Counted from the stretch's first letter, positions 17,366-26,778 are shown. The stretch: 64,000 nucleotides of DNA from Alteromonas sp. KUL49 (GCF_006538345.1 NZ_BJKL01000001.1:124001-188000), one strand, 5' to 3'. Numbers and translations are program-made. The notes: generated by a model not told the origin, from the letters alone.

Positions 17366-19699
17366 CTATTTAGTTTTCGCTTTGGCAAAAGCATCAGCAA
17401 ATGCATTACCCATTGCACTGTTTTGTGGCTCTGAAGAGCGATTTCCACCACGTTTACCTTGATGGCTCTTCGCACTCGGCTTGCCGCTATTAGCCGGTTT
17501 TTTACCACCATTATGTTGTTTGCTGGCTTGCGGCGTATCATCTAAACGCATGGTAAATGAAATACGCTTGCGCTGAACATCAACTTCAAGCACCTTCACT
17601 TTTACAATGTCACCGGCTTTAACCACTTCACGCGGGTCTGAAATAAACTTGTTGGTGAGGGCAGAAATGTGAACCAGACCGTCCTGATGCACGCCTACAT
17701 CCACAAACGCGCCAAAATTGGCAACGTTACTCACTACGCCTTCTAAGATCATACCTGGCTTAAGATCGCTGATGGTTTCTACGCCATCTTTAAATGCCGC
17801 AGTTTTGAACTCTGGGCGTGGATCACGTCCCGGTTTGTCCAGTTCACTTAAGATATCTTTTACCGTAGGCACACCAAACTCATCGTTGGCGAAGGTGTCT
17901 GGCGATAAGGACTTCAGTAACGCCGAGTTACCCACTAAATCATTGACGGCAACTGCTGTTGTATCCACGATTTTGTCTACCACTGGGTAAGCTTCAGGGT
18001 GAACGGCAGACGCATCAAGCGGGTTAGTTCCACCTACAATGCGAAGGAAGCCTGCTGCTTGTTCGAAAGCTTTTGGCCCCAAGCGCTCTACTTTAAGTAA
18101 CTTTTTACGATCGCTAAATGCACCATTTGTATCTCGGTGGTGAACAATGTTTTGAGCTAGAGTTTTGTTCAAGCCAGATACATAGCTTAACAATGCGGGC
18201 GACGCCGTGTTTAGATCTACACCAACCGCGTTTACGCAATCTTCGATGACACTATCGAGTGATTTGCCAAGTAAGCTTTGGCTTACGTCGTGTTGATATT
18301 GGCCAACACCAATGGCCTTTGGCTCAATTTTTACGAGTTCGGCGAGGGGATCTTGTAGTCTACGGGCAATAGACACAGCGCCACGTAGCGATACATCAAG
18401 ATCTGGAAGCTCTTTCGACGCTAGCTCTGAAGCAGAATACACCGAAGCGCCTGCTTCGCTCACCATGATTTTCTGGGCGTTAACAGCATCTTCAGCTTTT
18501 AACAGCTCGGCAACCAGCTTGTCGGTTTCACGGGAGCCGGTACCGTTGCCAATACTGATGAGTTCCACTTTGTATTGTTTGCAAAGTGTGGCGAGTGTTC
18601 GCTTCGACTTTTCCCATTGATTTTGTGGCGCATGAGGGAAAATTGTATTCGTCGCCACGGTTTTACCGGTTTTATCAACTACGGCAACCTTCACACCAGT
18701 ACGTAAACCCGGGTCTAAACCCATGGTCGTCTTTGCACCTGCGGGGGCTGCCATCAACAAGTCACTCAAGTTTTTCGCAAATACGTCAATGGCTTCTTGT
18801 TCCGCTCGTTCGCGAAGGGCGCTGAAAAGCTCAGTTTCCATATGCAGCGCAATTTTTATTTTCCATGTCCACTGCACTACTTGCTTTAGAAAATTATCTG
18901 CAGCGCGATTGCGATGCTTAATATCATAGTGCTCAGCAATTAAATGCTCACAATGGGATGGCGCTGTGTTGTCTTCGTTGTTCGGATCAGCGTCTAACTG
19001 AATATGTAGCACACCTTCGTTACGGCCTCTAAACATGGCAAGTGCACGGTGAGACGGTACTTTTTTGTATGGCTCGGTGTGAGCAAAATAATCTTTAAAC
19101 TTAACGGCTTCCTGCTCTTTACCCTGCACCACGGTAGCGACTAAATCGGCATTATTGGTTAAATAGTTACGAATCTTGCCCAGCAGCCCTGCATCTTCGG
19201 CAAAGCGCTCCATAAGAATGTAGCGTGCGCCATCTAGTGCTGCTTTGGTGTCGTATACACCTTTCTCTGCATCAATGAATTTTTCAGCTTCGAGTTGTGG
19301 ATCTAAATCAGGGTCGGCAAACAGCGCATCAGCTAAAGGCGCTAAGCCAGCTTCAATAGCGATCTGTCCTTTCGTTCTTCTACGTGGTTTATACGGAAGA
19401 TAAAGGTCTTCAAGAGACGTTTTATTGTCTGCATTCAAAATGCTTTGCTTTAGCGCATCAGAGAGCTTGCCTTGCTCGTCAATTGACTTAAGGATAACGC
19501 CTCGGCGGTCTTCTAGCTCTCGCAGATAGGTAAGACGCTGTTCTAGATGACGCAACTGAGTATCGTCCAGTCCTTGTGTAACTTCCTTTCTGTATCGCGC
19601 AATAAATGGAACTGTAGCGCCGCCGTCAAGTAGTGAAATAGCCGCGTCAACTTGCGATGCGCTGACGGCGAGTTCTTCTGCAATTTTGTTGTTGATCAT
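17366..19699 (-). CDS. tex: Tex family RNA-binding transcription accessory protein
   Basis: A cytosolic nucleic-acid-binding protein of 777 residues, close to E. coli YhgF/Tex. The order is an N-terminal helical Tex domain, a YqgF/RuvC-like domain ('[19 protein letters not shown]'), helix-hairpin-helix segments ('[20 protein letters not shown]'), and a C-terminal S1 RNA-binding domain ('[20 protein letters not shown]') before a basic, disordered tail. The frame opens at 19768, but the ATG at 19699 matches the family start '[13 protein letters not shown]'. In E. coli the gene adjoins greB; here greB lies about 3 kb away across an accessory patch. Confidence 0.94.
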   Translation of the reverse strand: MINNKIAEELAVSASQVDAAISLLDGGATVPFIARYRKEVTQGLDDTQLRHLEQRLTYLRELEDRRGVILKSIDEQGKLSDALKQSILNADNKTSLEDLYLPYKPRRRTKGQIAIEAGLAPLADALFADPDLDPQLEAEKFIDAEKGVYDTKAALDGARYILMERFAEDAGLLGKIRNYLTNNADLVATVVQGKEQEAVKFKDYFAHTEPYKKVPSHRALAMFRGRNEGVLHIQLDADPNNEDNTAPSHCEHLIAEHYDIKHRNRAADNFLKQVVQWTWKIKIALHMETELFSALRERAEQEAIDVFAKNLSDLLMAAPAGAKTTMGLDPGLRTGVKVAVVDKTGKTVATNTIFPHAPQNQWEKSKRTLATLCKQYKVELISIGNGTGSRETDKLVAELLKAEDAVNAQKIMVSEAGASVYSASELASKELPDLDVSLRGAVSIARRLQDPLAELVKIEPKAIGVGQYQHDVSQSLLGKSLDSVIEDCVNAVGVDLNTASPALLSYVSGLNKTLAQNIVHHRDTNGAFSDRKKLLKVERLGPKAFEQAAGFLRIVGGTNPLDASAVHPEAYPVVDKIVDTTAVAVNDLVGNSALLKSLSPDTFANDEFGVPTVKDILSELDKPGRDPRPEFKTAAFKDGVETISDLKPGMILEGVVSNVANFGAFVDVGVHQDGLVHISALTNKFISDPREVVKAGDIVKVKVLEVDVQRKRISFTMRLDDTPQASKQHNGGKKPANSGKPSAKSHQGKRGGNRSSEPQNSAMGNAFADAFAKAKTK

Positions 19700-19878
19700 A
19701 GTCCGCTCTGGGCCAGTGAAAAAGTAAATATGCCACGTCGTTGTGCGAATCTTTGCTGAGTATGGCATGCGATCTCATTTGTGGGCGCAGTATAGCACCG
19801 CGAGCCGTGAGTGCTAGAGAGTGATCTACATTGAAGAAAAATTTTTGTTCGTTAACTAAGACCTTTGCAGGCAAATAC

Positions 19879-20742
19879 CTATTCAGTATTCAGCAAGTGT
19901 ATTGCTTGCGCTCGAATCTGCTCCACATTTGAATCACACAACTGGTGAAGCTTACTTAATAATTGTGGTGCTGTTCTTGGGTAATTCGATAAGGCGTAAA
20001 GGACACTAATTACGGTTTCATGATCTTCTGAATGAAGTGATGCCGTGGCCAATCTCGTAGTATCGCTCTCTTCAGGAAGCATTAATAATAGCTCGAGAGC
20101 ACTCAGTCGAATATCTTTGCTGCTGTGTGATAGTTTAAACATAAGGTCGGTGCGAATATCACTGGTGAGTAAATGCTCTGGTCCTATTAGTTTCAAGGCA
20201 TGCATGACTTCAATTGACGCTTCCACGGATGTTTCTTGATACAGTCCATTGATCAATGCTTCTGAGTACAAATACTTTGAATCTTGCTCTGTAGAATATA
20301 ACAACACCGCTAGTTTGAAGCCAATAGCGCGATAAATAGATCCTTCAGCGTTAATTAACTCCATAAATGCATTTCGTTTGTGCTGAGTATCTAGTTGCTT
20401 CAATACGTCGAAAAGTGCAAACGCTTGAATAGATGTAAGTGATGGGTGACTTTTTATGTACTCAGAGAGTGCTCTGGGCGAATGAGACAGTAGATTTCTT
20501 AAATAGCTACGAGAGTCATGGTTTAGTTCAGTATTATGAGTGTCATCTACGGGTGATTTTGGTGATGACGGGTTCGGCGTTTCAGTCACTAGTGAAATGT
20601 CATACGCAAGCGGATTATTTTTGGTTGGTTGACTATCAGGGGTGTCATCTGCCTGGGTACAAAAAACAGAAAGATAATAAAATAGCCCGATTAGCGCTAT
20701 CAACAGGACGCTGAATTTGTTTTGTCTAAACGGGCAATTCAC
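19879..20742 (-). CDS. Exported HEAT-repeat-like protein
   Basis: A protein of about 287 residues, unnamed. It has an N-terminal hydrophobic segment (signal peptide or anchor, about residues 10-26), a Ser/Pro/Thr-rich linker to about residue 70, and an all-helical remainder with HEAT-like repeats, for example 'DIRLSALELLLMLPEES' and 'VEQIRAQAIHLLNTE'. The start is probably the GTG at 20742, seven bases after GAGGTG; an earlier GTG at 20751 overlaps that site. It follows the beta-helix gene by 27 bp and is likely cotranscribed. A scaffold role is only a guess. Confidence 0.62.
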   Translation of the reverse strand: MNCPFRQNKFSVLLIALIGLFYYLSVFCTQADDTPDSQPTKNNPLAYDISLVTETPNPSSPKSPVDDTHNTELNHDSRSYLRNLLSHSPRALSEYIKSHPSLTSIQAFALFDVLKQLDTQHKRNAFMELINAEGSIYRAIGFKLAVLLYSTEQDSKYLYSEALINGLYQETSVEASIEVMHALKLIGPEHLLTSDIRTDLMFKLSHSSKDIRLSALELLLMLPEESDTTRLATASLHSEDHETVISVLYALSNYPRTAPQLLSKLHQLCDSNVEQIRAQAIHLLNTE

Positions 20743-20769
20743 GGTTAACACCTCAGTGATTTATCATGG

Positions 20770-21738
20770 TTACTGGCAATATATTCCATTGGTAATAGCG
20801 GCATTGCTCGTGAGTCGAAATTCCGTATTGCTGTTCGTTGAAGCAATACAATTGCTACCAAAAAGATTCAAAGTAGCTCCATTTATGGTAAGCGCATTAT
20901 TAGAAAGGTGACCAAAGGTGTATAGTTTAGATTTATCTTTCCCATTTGCGACTAAGTGATTGAAGTTACCTCTATAATCAACTCTTCGAACTAATCCAGT
21001 AGTGTTAGTTGAGACCCAAGCAAAGACTCCGTGTCGGTAATTAGCGGCGTTATCTATAACTGTATTATTGCCTTTTAGAATAAGCTTTGCGTAATTAAAA
21101 CCTCCCCAACCAAATTGAAATGGTGCACCGTACTGATTATGGTAAATCGTGACGTTTTCTACTGTCATTTCTTGACGATAGACCTTTATTGAATCATCGA
21201 ATGTATCAATTTCAGAATTACTAATTGATGAACCTATTCCTCCGCCAAATCCATCTGTGGTGTGGTAGTCATGAATATCGCTAGTTGGCCCAATTCTAGT
21301 ATGAATATTGATATTATCAGCTAGCATTACCGAGTTGTTCGTGTCGCCGAGTATATGGTACTTCTCTGGGTTGCGGCTAGTTAGTGTAGATATTGAAACG
21401 GTGCAGTTACAGTCTGAATAGATATTACTGCGCTTTTTCGCTGCTGTACCTTTCGCATCTGCATCGGCATGCCCGAACAAACCATTTGGTGCAATTATTG
21501 ATGTGTTTCTGTTTTGTCCCCTAATGAGAACATCCGCAGTACGTCCAGCTAATATATGGATATTTGCTGACAGGGTTTTGCCTGCTGGGATGACTATTTC
21601 GTCATAGTCATTGTTGTCATCGATGACAATAGTACCCGTTTGATTCGACACTACGAGAGTCCCCCCAGCGTAACTCAAAGTAGATATCAAAATAGTTGAA
21701 GCAGTAAGAGCCAATTTTAAAAGTGTTTTCATCTTCAT
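20770..21738 (-). CDS. Secreted right-handed beta-helix protein, glycosidase/lyase-like
   Basis: A 322-residue exported protein with a signal peptide ending near residue 24 ('STLSYA'). The body is rich in Asn, Thr, Gly and short strands typical of right-handed parallel beta-helices. The segment 'NSEIDTFDDSIKVYRQEMTV' followed by 'YHNQYGAPFQFGWGG' recalls the active-site turns of dextranase-like (GH49) and GH28-related enzymes, where an Asp pair is catalytic, so a polysaccharide-degrading role is plausible but unproven. Four Cys residues could form disulfides. Lower GC than its neighbours suggests recent acquisition. It is divergent from a DUF1080 gene. Confidence 0.65.
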   Translation of the reverse strand: MKMKTLLKLALTASTILISTLSYAGGTLVVSNQTGTIVIDDNNDYDEIVIPAGKTLSANIHILAGRTADVLIRGQNRNTSIIAPNGLFGHADADAKGTAAKKRSNIYSDCNCTVSISTLTSRNPEKYHILGDTNNSVMLADNINIHTRIGPTSDIHDYHTTDGFGGGIGSSISNSEIDTFDDSIKVYRQEMTVENVTIYHNQYGAPFQFGWGGFNYAKLILKGNNTVIDNAANYRHGVFAWVSTNTTGLVRRVDYRGNFNHLVANGKDKSKLYTFGHLSNNALTINGATLNLFGSNCIASTNSNTEFRLTSNAAITNGIYCQ

Positions 21739-21796
21739 GTTTTCTCACAGTTGGTTTACATAATTGTAATACTATATTAATATATATTTCAATTTT

Positions 21797-21828
21797 TGAG
21801 AGAGTATCAAGCTTTTTTTACTCTCTCA
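21797..21828. promoter_or_regulatory. Inverted repeat between the beta-helix and DUF1080 genes
   Basis: A perfect 10-bp inverted repeat, TGAGAGAGTA / TACTCTCTCA, separated by 12 bases, sits near the middle of a very AT-rich 227-bp divergent intergenic region. The placement suits an operator shared by the two divergently transcribed genes. An alternative is a simple hairpin. I do not recognise a known regulator motif. Confidence 0.4.
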
Positions 21829-21965
21829 TGCGAGAAAGTTATTTTTATTATTTATAAGTAATTGTTTTTTATATAAAAACTATAATGTTATTTGTTTTTA
21901 ATAAATATTACTTAATACTGATAAATGTAGTGTTTGTATAGTCATTCGATGGAAAATTGCTGATC

Positions 21966-22781
21966 ATGAAGAAGGCTCGTCTTTTGATTTTTGTCATCGT
22001 TTGCTCGGTATCACCATCTCTATATGCTGCTTCGGAAGGTCACTGGGAACCTTTGTTTAATGGGGTAGATTTAGATGGTTGGGACCTGATGTTGGTAAAG
22101 CACTATAATGACGACCATAAACCGGAAGACTACTTTGTTGTCGATGATGGTGTAATTCACGTTTACGCGGGCAAACAGCATGCTACTGCACAACCCTATG
22201 CTGCTATGGTCTCACAACAAGTTTACTCTCATTTTCATATGTATCTGGAATATCAATGGGGAGAGGCAAAGTTTGAACCACGCTTAGATCTTTTGCGTGA
22301 TGCCGGCCTCTTGTATCATGTGCATGGGATGGGAAAACCCGCTTGGCCACTGAGTATGGAGAGTCAGATACAGCAATCCGAGAGTGGTGATGCTTATGCG
22401 ATAGGCACTAAAATGAGTGCTTGGGTTGATCCATGTTCATTGACGATTAATCCTCCACAGTCAGTGACCCATTACACATTTGATGAGACGGTTCAAAACC
22501 AGCGTTATTTTTCATTGGGAACGCCAAATAAGATATTGCGATTTAGGCATAATCAAGACGAGGAAGTCGATGGATGGAACTCAATGGAAATTATTGTTGA
22601 AGGTGACCGCGCAATCCATAAGGTAAACGGTATTGTAGTAATGGAAGTGAGTGATTTTAAAAAGTGGGATGATAACAAAAAGCACTGGGTACCACTGATT
22701 GAAGGAAAAATAGCATTACAAGCCGAAGGGGCTGAAGTTTTCTATCGCAATATCAAGATAAAGCCCCTTGAACACCAATAA
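21966..22781 (+). CDS. Secreted DUF1080 (3-keto-disaccharide hydrolase-like) protein
   Basis: A protein of 271 residues with a signal peptide ending near residue 22 ('SLYA'). It belongs to the DUF1080 family, a concanavalin-like beta-sandwich related to family 16 glycoside hydrolases. The hallmark 'WEPLFNGVDLDGWDLM' opens the domain, 'GLLYHVHG' and 'PLSMESQIQQ' follow, and 'IALQAEGAEVFYRNIKIKPL' closes it. Some members hydrolyse 3-keto-disaccharides. The ATG at 21966 is preferred over the TTG at 21957. Its divergent beta-helix neighbour suggests a joint role with a plant or algal saccharide. Confidence 0.82.
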   Translation: MKKARLLIFVIVCSVSPSLYAASEGHWEPLFNGVDLDGWDLMLVKHYNDDHKPEDYFVVDDGVIHVYAGKQHATAQPYAAMVSQQVYSHFHMYLEYQWGEAKFEPRLDLLRDAGLLYHVHGMGKPAWPLSMESQIQQSESGDAYAIGTKMSAWVDPCSLTINPPQSVTHYTFDETVQNQRYFSLGTPNKILRFRHNQDEEVDGWNSMEIIVEGDRAIHKVNGIVVMEVSDFKKWDDNKKHWVPLIEGKIALQAEGAEVFYRNIKIKPLEHQ

Positions 22782-22799
22782 ATATTAGGGAAGCTTTGG

Positions 22800-23285
22800 C
22801 TAGAGTTTGTCTGTGGTGTCGTACCAAATTCGGTTGATCCACCACTCCTTGGTACCCAATTCGGTTTTGACTGCAAACTCGTCATCTTCTTGCTTACCAA
22901 CAAGGGCTCTTGCCATGGGAGAATCTATAGAAATGACATTTTTCTGGTCAAAAATTTCATCGTATCCCACCAAACGCAGTGTGAGTACTTTGCCGTCATG
23001 GTTTTCAATTTCTACCCAAGCGCCAAAGAACACTTTTCCCTCTTGTTGTGGGTTGTAATCGACTATTTTGAGGCGCTCTAAACACTTGCTCAGATACCTG
23101 ACTCTTCTATCGATTTCTCTTAAGTTTTTTTTATTATACTGGTAGTCAGCGTTTTCACTGCGGTCTCCTAGGCTGGCTGCCCAAGTGACTTTTTTGGTGA
23201 TTTCGGGACGTTCTTCCCGCCAAAGGTAGTCAAGTTCTTGTTTTAGCTTTAAATAGCCTTTGCGCGTTATTAATGGGGTTTTCAA
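22800..23285 (-). CDS. greB: Transcription elongation factor GreB
   Basis: A 161-residue factor that rescues backtracked RNA polymerase by stimulating transcript cleavage. The N-terminal coiled coil carries the acidic tip 'LGDRSENADYQYNKKNLRE' with the conserved Asp and Glu, and the C-terminal FKBP-like domain has 'ISIDSPMARALVGKQ'. The spelling 'EYDYLWREERP'-like near residue 20 ('LDYLWREERPEITKKV') separates GreB from GreA. It converges with the DUF1080 gene across 18 bp. Confidence 0.95.
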   Translation of the reverse strand: MKTPLITRKGYLKLKQELDYLWREERPEITKKVTWAASLGDRSENADYQYNKKNLREIDRRVRYLSKCLERLKIVDYNPQQEGKVFFGAWVEIENHDGKVLTLRLVGYDEIFDQKNVISIDSPMARALVGKQEDDEFAVKTELGTKEWWINRIWYDTTDKL

Positions 23286-23488
23286 AATAGTGATAATGGT
23301 TGATTACCGATGCTTTAAGTTATGGGGTTACATATTCTAAAAACCAATAAACAGCTCACAAATTGTACATGACAGTAAGGTAATTGCGCGCTACATTGAT
23401 ATTGAGCCACATGGTTCAAGTCGCAGTATTGATCTTACCTTTAGTATCGCGAGACTGGCGTAAGTGTCTCGCTTCTTCGGAGAGCTGA

Positions 23489-23746
23489 ATGCACGATAAC
23501 GAAACACCGGATGGAAACGAAAATTCGTTAACGGCAGGCGGCACTATTATTGGTTTTTTGTTGTTTATTAGTGGTGCAATTTTAGTGTTGTACGGACTGT
23601 TAGATATCGTCGTACGAATTGATAGTTTAATAACAGCAGGTTACTTAGTGGTTGGTGTAACTTGCTACAAAATAGGTCATGCACTGTTAAATCACTTTGC
23701 GGTTTTCAAAGTACACCCAGAGCGTAGAAGAGCGCCTCAGCGTTAA
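23489..23746 (+). CDS. Small two-helix membrane protein
   Basis: An 85-residue protein, not recognised. Two membrane helices are visible (about residues 18-40 and 46-66) with short polar ends and a basic C-terminus (HPERRRAPQR). A good ribosome site (GGAGA) stands five bases before the ATG, which supports real translation. It is transcribed alone, with the small hairpin TGCGTTT-AAA-AAACGCA at 23783-23799 following the stop. Confidence 0.55.
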   Translation: MHDNETPDGNENSLTAGGTIIGFLLFISGAILVLYGLLDIVVRIDSLITAGYLVVGVTCYKIGHALLNHFAVFKVHPERRRAPQR

Positions 23747-23958
23747 AACTTCTCGTTATAACTGGGTCGCTATTAGATAAAATGCGTTTAAAAAACGCAG
23801 GTTTTAGACAGGCAGAAATTAGAATTTTGACTATAGTTACAGTGAGGATTCGGAATACCTTTATTAGCGAAAAACCCTACTTACTAGCCGGGTTGGTGCG
23901 CCGCGAAATGACGCAATTAGCACCTGAGGAATAAGGTAGTCACGGACGTGATCTTTAA

Positions 23959-23990
23959 TAAAAAGCCGACGGTAACGTCGGCTTTTTTCT
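23959..23990. terminator. Bidirectional rho-independent terminator
   Basis: A perfect stem AAGCCGACG / CGTCGGCTT (23963-23971 and 23976-23984) with loop GTAA has a T-run on the right for the + strand and an A-run on the left that becomes a T-run for the - strand. It lies 19 bp beyond the fkpA stop and is the natural terminator of that gene. It could also end a rightward transcript coming from the 23489 gene. Confidence 0.85.
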
Positions 23991-24008
23991 GTTTGATAGG
24001 AAGTTAAA

Positions 24009-24788
24009 TTACTCTGCGCTTTCTTCAGTAGCAGGCTTGATAACTTCGAGTAGCTCAACGTCGAAAATCAATGTTGAGTTAGGTGTGATAGAACCGGTAG
24101 CACGTTCACCGTATGCAAGCTCTGAAGGAATATGGAAGCGGAATTTGCCGCCTTCTTTCATAAGCTGTACACCCTCAGTCCAGCCAGAGATAACACGGTT
24201 CAGTGGGAACTCAATAGGCTCGCCGCGAGAGTACGATGAATCAAACTCAGTGCCGTCTAGCAAAGTACCACGGTAGTGTACTTTCACCGTGTCTGTAGCC
24301 AGTGGGCTTGCGCCTTCACCCGCTTCAAGAACTTCATACTGAAGACCTGACTCGGTAGTAACAACGCCTTCACGCTTGCCGTTTTCTTCAAGGTAAGCAA
24401 GACCTGCTTCGATGTTTTTCTCAGCAGCCATTGCAGCCATTTCTTGTTGCTTAGTCATCATTACCTGCTGTGCTTCTTGTGCGATTTGCTGAATTTCAGC
24501 AGGCGTGAATTTAAGCTGGTCTGCAAGACCATCGTTGAAACCTTGCTTTAATGCTTCAAGATCTAGTGGCATTTCTAGCTGTGCTTGTTGCTCGGCACGA
24601 TCATTGGCGAACAAACCCATGCTTGCACCCATAGCATACGCGTGCTTTTGAGCTTCGGTCATTTCTACCGCTTCAACAGCGGCTGGGGTTGCTGCGGCTT
24701 CAGTTGATACTTCTTCATTAGTGCTTGGCTTACAAGCCATCAAGCCCAGTGCTGCAAAGGTAGACAGGGCTATGAGCGACTTCTGCAT
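24009..24788 (-). CDS. fkpA: FKBP-type peptidyl-prolyl isomerase lipoprotein (FkpA/Mip-like)
   Basis: A 259-residue envelope lipoprotein chaperone. The signal peptide ends in a lipobox with C19 ('LGLMAC'). Residues about 45-145 form the helical FKBP N-terminal dimerisation domain, and residues about 150-250 the FKBP catalytic domain ('DTVKVHYRGTLLDGTEFDSS' and 'IPSELAYGERATGSI'). The start at 24788 has GGAG seven bases upstream; the ATG at 24800 overlaps that site. Its nearness to slyX and yheV repeats the E. coli fkpA-slyX-yheV neighbourhood. Confidence 0.93.
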   Translation of the reverse strand: MQKSLIALSTFAALGLMACKPSTNEEVSTEAAATPAAVEAVEMTEAQKHAYAMGASMGLFANDRAEQQAQLEMPLDLEALKQGFNDGLADQLKFTPAEIQQIAQEAQQVMMTKQQEMAAMAAEKNIEAGLAYLEENGKREGVVTTESGLQYEVLEAGEGASPLATDTVKVHYRGTLLDGTEFDSSYSRGEPIEFPLNRVISGWTEGVQLMKEGGKFRFHIPSELAYGERATGSITPNSTLIFDVELLEVIKPATEESAE

Positions 24789-24870
24789 AAAACTCTCCAT
24801 TAATTATTCTGTGTGCAATTACTATAAATTGCCGCATCCAAGACAATTTGCACGATAGTTATAAGAAAAA

Positions 24871-25137
24871 TAGGGCGCGGTGATCCTTACTGTACGTTTT
24901 TGCAGCGAAGTGTTTGTCATTTAGACAAGGAAACTCTCACGACTTGTAGTAATCTACATGAGTGAGTGTTGACGCTGTATAAATGACAAACAATCGCTGC
25001 CTGAAAGGTTCATCCAAGCGAGCCCAATGCTGCTTCACTCGTTGCTTATTTGGAATAACCAAACTTCGCGCCTCGTTTATTGCCTTAGACTCGCTTGGAC
25101 TGAACAAAAGGCGTACCGTAAGGATCACCACGCCCTA
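24871..25137. mobile_element. MITE-like cloverleaf element with 26-bp terminal inverted repeats
   Basis: The fkpA/WD40 intergenic region (24789-25186, about 400 bp without a gene) is largely filled by this element. The 26-bp ends 24871-24896 and 25112-25137 are inverted copies matching at 24 positions, and both end in TA. Inside are two further long inverted repeats: 24902-24923 with 24980-25000 (21-22 bp, one mismatch and one bulge) and 25009-25022 with 25090-25104 (one bulge). The three stems nest as a cloverleaf. TA-flanked ends suit an IS630/Tc1-type MITE, but no transposase is present. A 64-codon frame inside (24937-25131, minus) looks fortuitous. Confidence 0.65.
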
Positions 25138-25186
25138 ATACGTGCTATGGTAAACCTAGCGTTCACAAAGCGAAACCCGTTTGATT

Positions 25187-26179
25187 ATGTTTAGGCTCAA
25201 TTTGTTCCCTCGATTTATACTTTTCGTCGTATTTATTATTTCGTTGGCAGGATGTACCTACCCTGAAACTACGCCAATTGCGCAATGGCGGCATGTTGAC
25301 GACGGCGCATACGCCGCTGATGTATCCACTGACGGTACCCTAGCCGTTGTCTCTGGTGTGAGTAATGGCATTAAAGTATGGCGAATTGGAGAAGCTGAGC
25401 CTCTTTTCAATTGGAGCCACCAAGGCGGTTCGGACAATACGGTAGGCTCGTTACATATTTCTGCAGACAACAAATATGTAATTACCGCCGATAGAGAAGC
25501 CTTCGCGCTGTGGAGTTTGGAGACAGGCGAGCCAGAGGGTTTTTGGCGCATCGATGAAGCCAGTATCCGTGACGTTGCAGTCTCTAATAATGGCAACGGT
25601 GTATTAGTTGCCCGCTCAAATGGGCATGTGATGTATTTCGAGCCAAGAACCGAGCGTCGTTTAGAGTTTTTGGGGCATCAAGAAAAAGTGAACAGTATTG
25701 ATTTGTCACCTAACGGAAAGTTTGCACTCACTGGTGGTAACGACTACATCGCGTATTTGTGGAGTACCGAAACCGGACAAATCATTCATACATTTACTCA
25801 CCCTACCCGTGTGACCAAGGTGGTATTAGACGATCTTGGCCGCTTTGCGTTTACCGCTGATAGCCAACGGAAATCTCAAATTTGGGATGTGCAAACCGGA
25901 GAGCCTGTCAGTTCATTGAAGTATATTTCTAGGCAGAAAATGTTCACCGACGCCGTATTTTCTGAAGATGGTAAGTATTTACTTACTGGTTCGCCAGCAC
26001 GGCAAGTCTACTTATGGGATATCCAAACGGGCATGCAACAACAATCGTGGCAAGTGGCTGCTCGAGAATCTTCTACACCACCAACGGCAGTGGTCTATGG
26101 CGTTGGGTTTAACTCCGATGGTAACATTGTCACTGAAAGCAGTAGTGGCCTCGCTGAGGTCTGGCAAAAAGACGAGTAA
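25187..26179 (+). CDS. WD40-repeat lipoprotein
   Basis: A protein of 330 residues with a lipoprotein signal ending in 'ISLAGC', so it is anchored to a membrane. The rest consists of about six to seven WD40 blades, for example 'EKVNSIDLSPNGKFALTGGN' followed by YIAYLWSTETG, and 'SEDGKYLLTGSPARQVYLWD'. It probably acts as a protein-interaction platform in the periplasm; no partner is evident. The ATG at 25187 is preferred over the TTG at 25181. It lies 49 bp after the inverted-repeat element and 8 bp before slyX. Confidence 0.85.
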   Translation: MFRLNLFPRFILFVVFIISLAGCTYPETTPIAQWRHVDDGAYAADVSTDGTLAVVSGVSNGIKVWRIGEAEPLFNWSHQGGSDNTVGSLHISADNKYVITADREAFALWSLETGEPEGFWRIDEASIRDVAVSNNGNGVLVARSNGHVMYFEPRTERRLEFLGHQEKVNSIDLSPNGKFALTGGNDYIAYLWSTETGQIIHTFTHPTRVTKVVLDDLGRFAFTADSQRKSQIWDVQTGEPVSSLKYISRQKMFTDAVFSEDGKYLLTGSPARQVYLWDIQTGMQQQSWQVAARESSTPPTAVVYGVGFNSDGNIVTESSSGLAEVWQKDE

Positions 26180-26187
26180 GATATTCC

Positions 26188-26439
26188 ATGAGCGATGCAC
26201 AGCAGATTAAAGATCTCACCGAGAGCTTGGCACAGGCCAACGAATTTATAGAAGAATTACAAACCAAAGTCGCGTTTCAAGAGCACACTATCGAAGCATT
26301 GAATGATGCTTTGTCTTCTCAGCAGAACCAATTGGATGATCTTCGTTTCAAATTGACCCACGTCATAGACAGGGTTAAATCTATTGAGCCGTCGAATATT
26401 GCTAAGCAATCGGAAGAAACACCGCCACCGCATTACTAA
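26188..26439 (+). CDS. slyX: SlyX protein
   Basis: An 83-residue cytosolic coiled-coil protein of the SlyX family, with heptads covering most of residues 5-60 ('LTESLAQANEFIEELQTKVA') and the family's terminal 'PPPHY'. Its function is unknown. In E. coli slyX sits beside fkpA and yheV, as here. It follows the WD40 gene by 8 bp and is probably cotranscribed with it. Confidence 0.9.
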   Translation: MSDAQQIKDLTESLAQANEFIEELQTKVAFQEHTIEALNDALSSQQNQLDDLRFKLTHVIDRVKSIEPSNIAKQSEETPPPHY

Positions 26440-26539
26440 ATGAATGCGAAGCCGAGCCCCCAGGGAGGGGTTCACGGCGTGCAGTAAAAAGTCCATCGCT
26501 TCCCTGCCACAATTTTGATAACAGCGTAGCGGTTTAGTA

Positions 26540-26746
26540 CTAGTGAGGCTTGAAAATTCCAATAACGTTTTCGTTTTCACGGGTTGCCGCGCTCACTTGT
26601 TCTTCGGTTTGTGATTCTTGATAACCACATGCAACACACTCAAGTTTTTCCACATTGTTCTCATAGTACAATGATATGGTATCTAGCTTTTGGCACTTGG
26701 GGCAGGTTGCACCGGCCACAAAACGTCGTTTTAGTTTCTTTTGCAT
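26540..26746 (-). CDS. yheV: YheV family zinc-ribbon protein
   Basis: A 68-residue protein with two CxxC pairs (C15/C18 in 'GATCPKCQK' and C37/C40 in 'LECVACGYQ') forming a zinc ribbon, and the basic N-terminus 'MQKKLKRRFVAGA' of the YheV family. The function is unknown. It is transcribed alone, converging with slyX across 100 bp and divergent from yheS. Confidence 0.9.
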   Translation of the reverse strand: MQKKLKRRFVAGATCPKCQKLDTISLYYENNVEKLECVACGYQESQTEEQVSAATRENENVIGIFKPH

Positions 26747-26778
26747 AAGGTTACTGCACTGAGTTGGAGCTTCGGGTT

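Noticed and set aside
24937-25131. 64-codon open frame inside the inverted-repeat element
   Set aside because: It spans the arms of the inverted repeats, has no ribosome site or recognisable family, and looks like a by-product of the structure.
26450-26480. GAGCCCC...GGGGTTC hairpin after slyX
   Set aside because: A short stem without a T-run; not convincing as a terminator.
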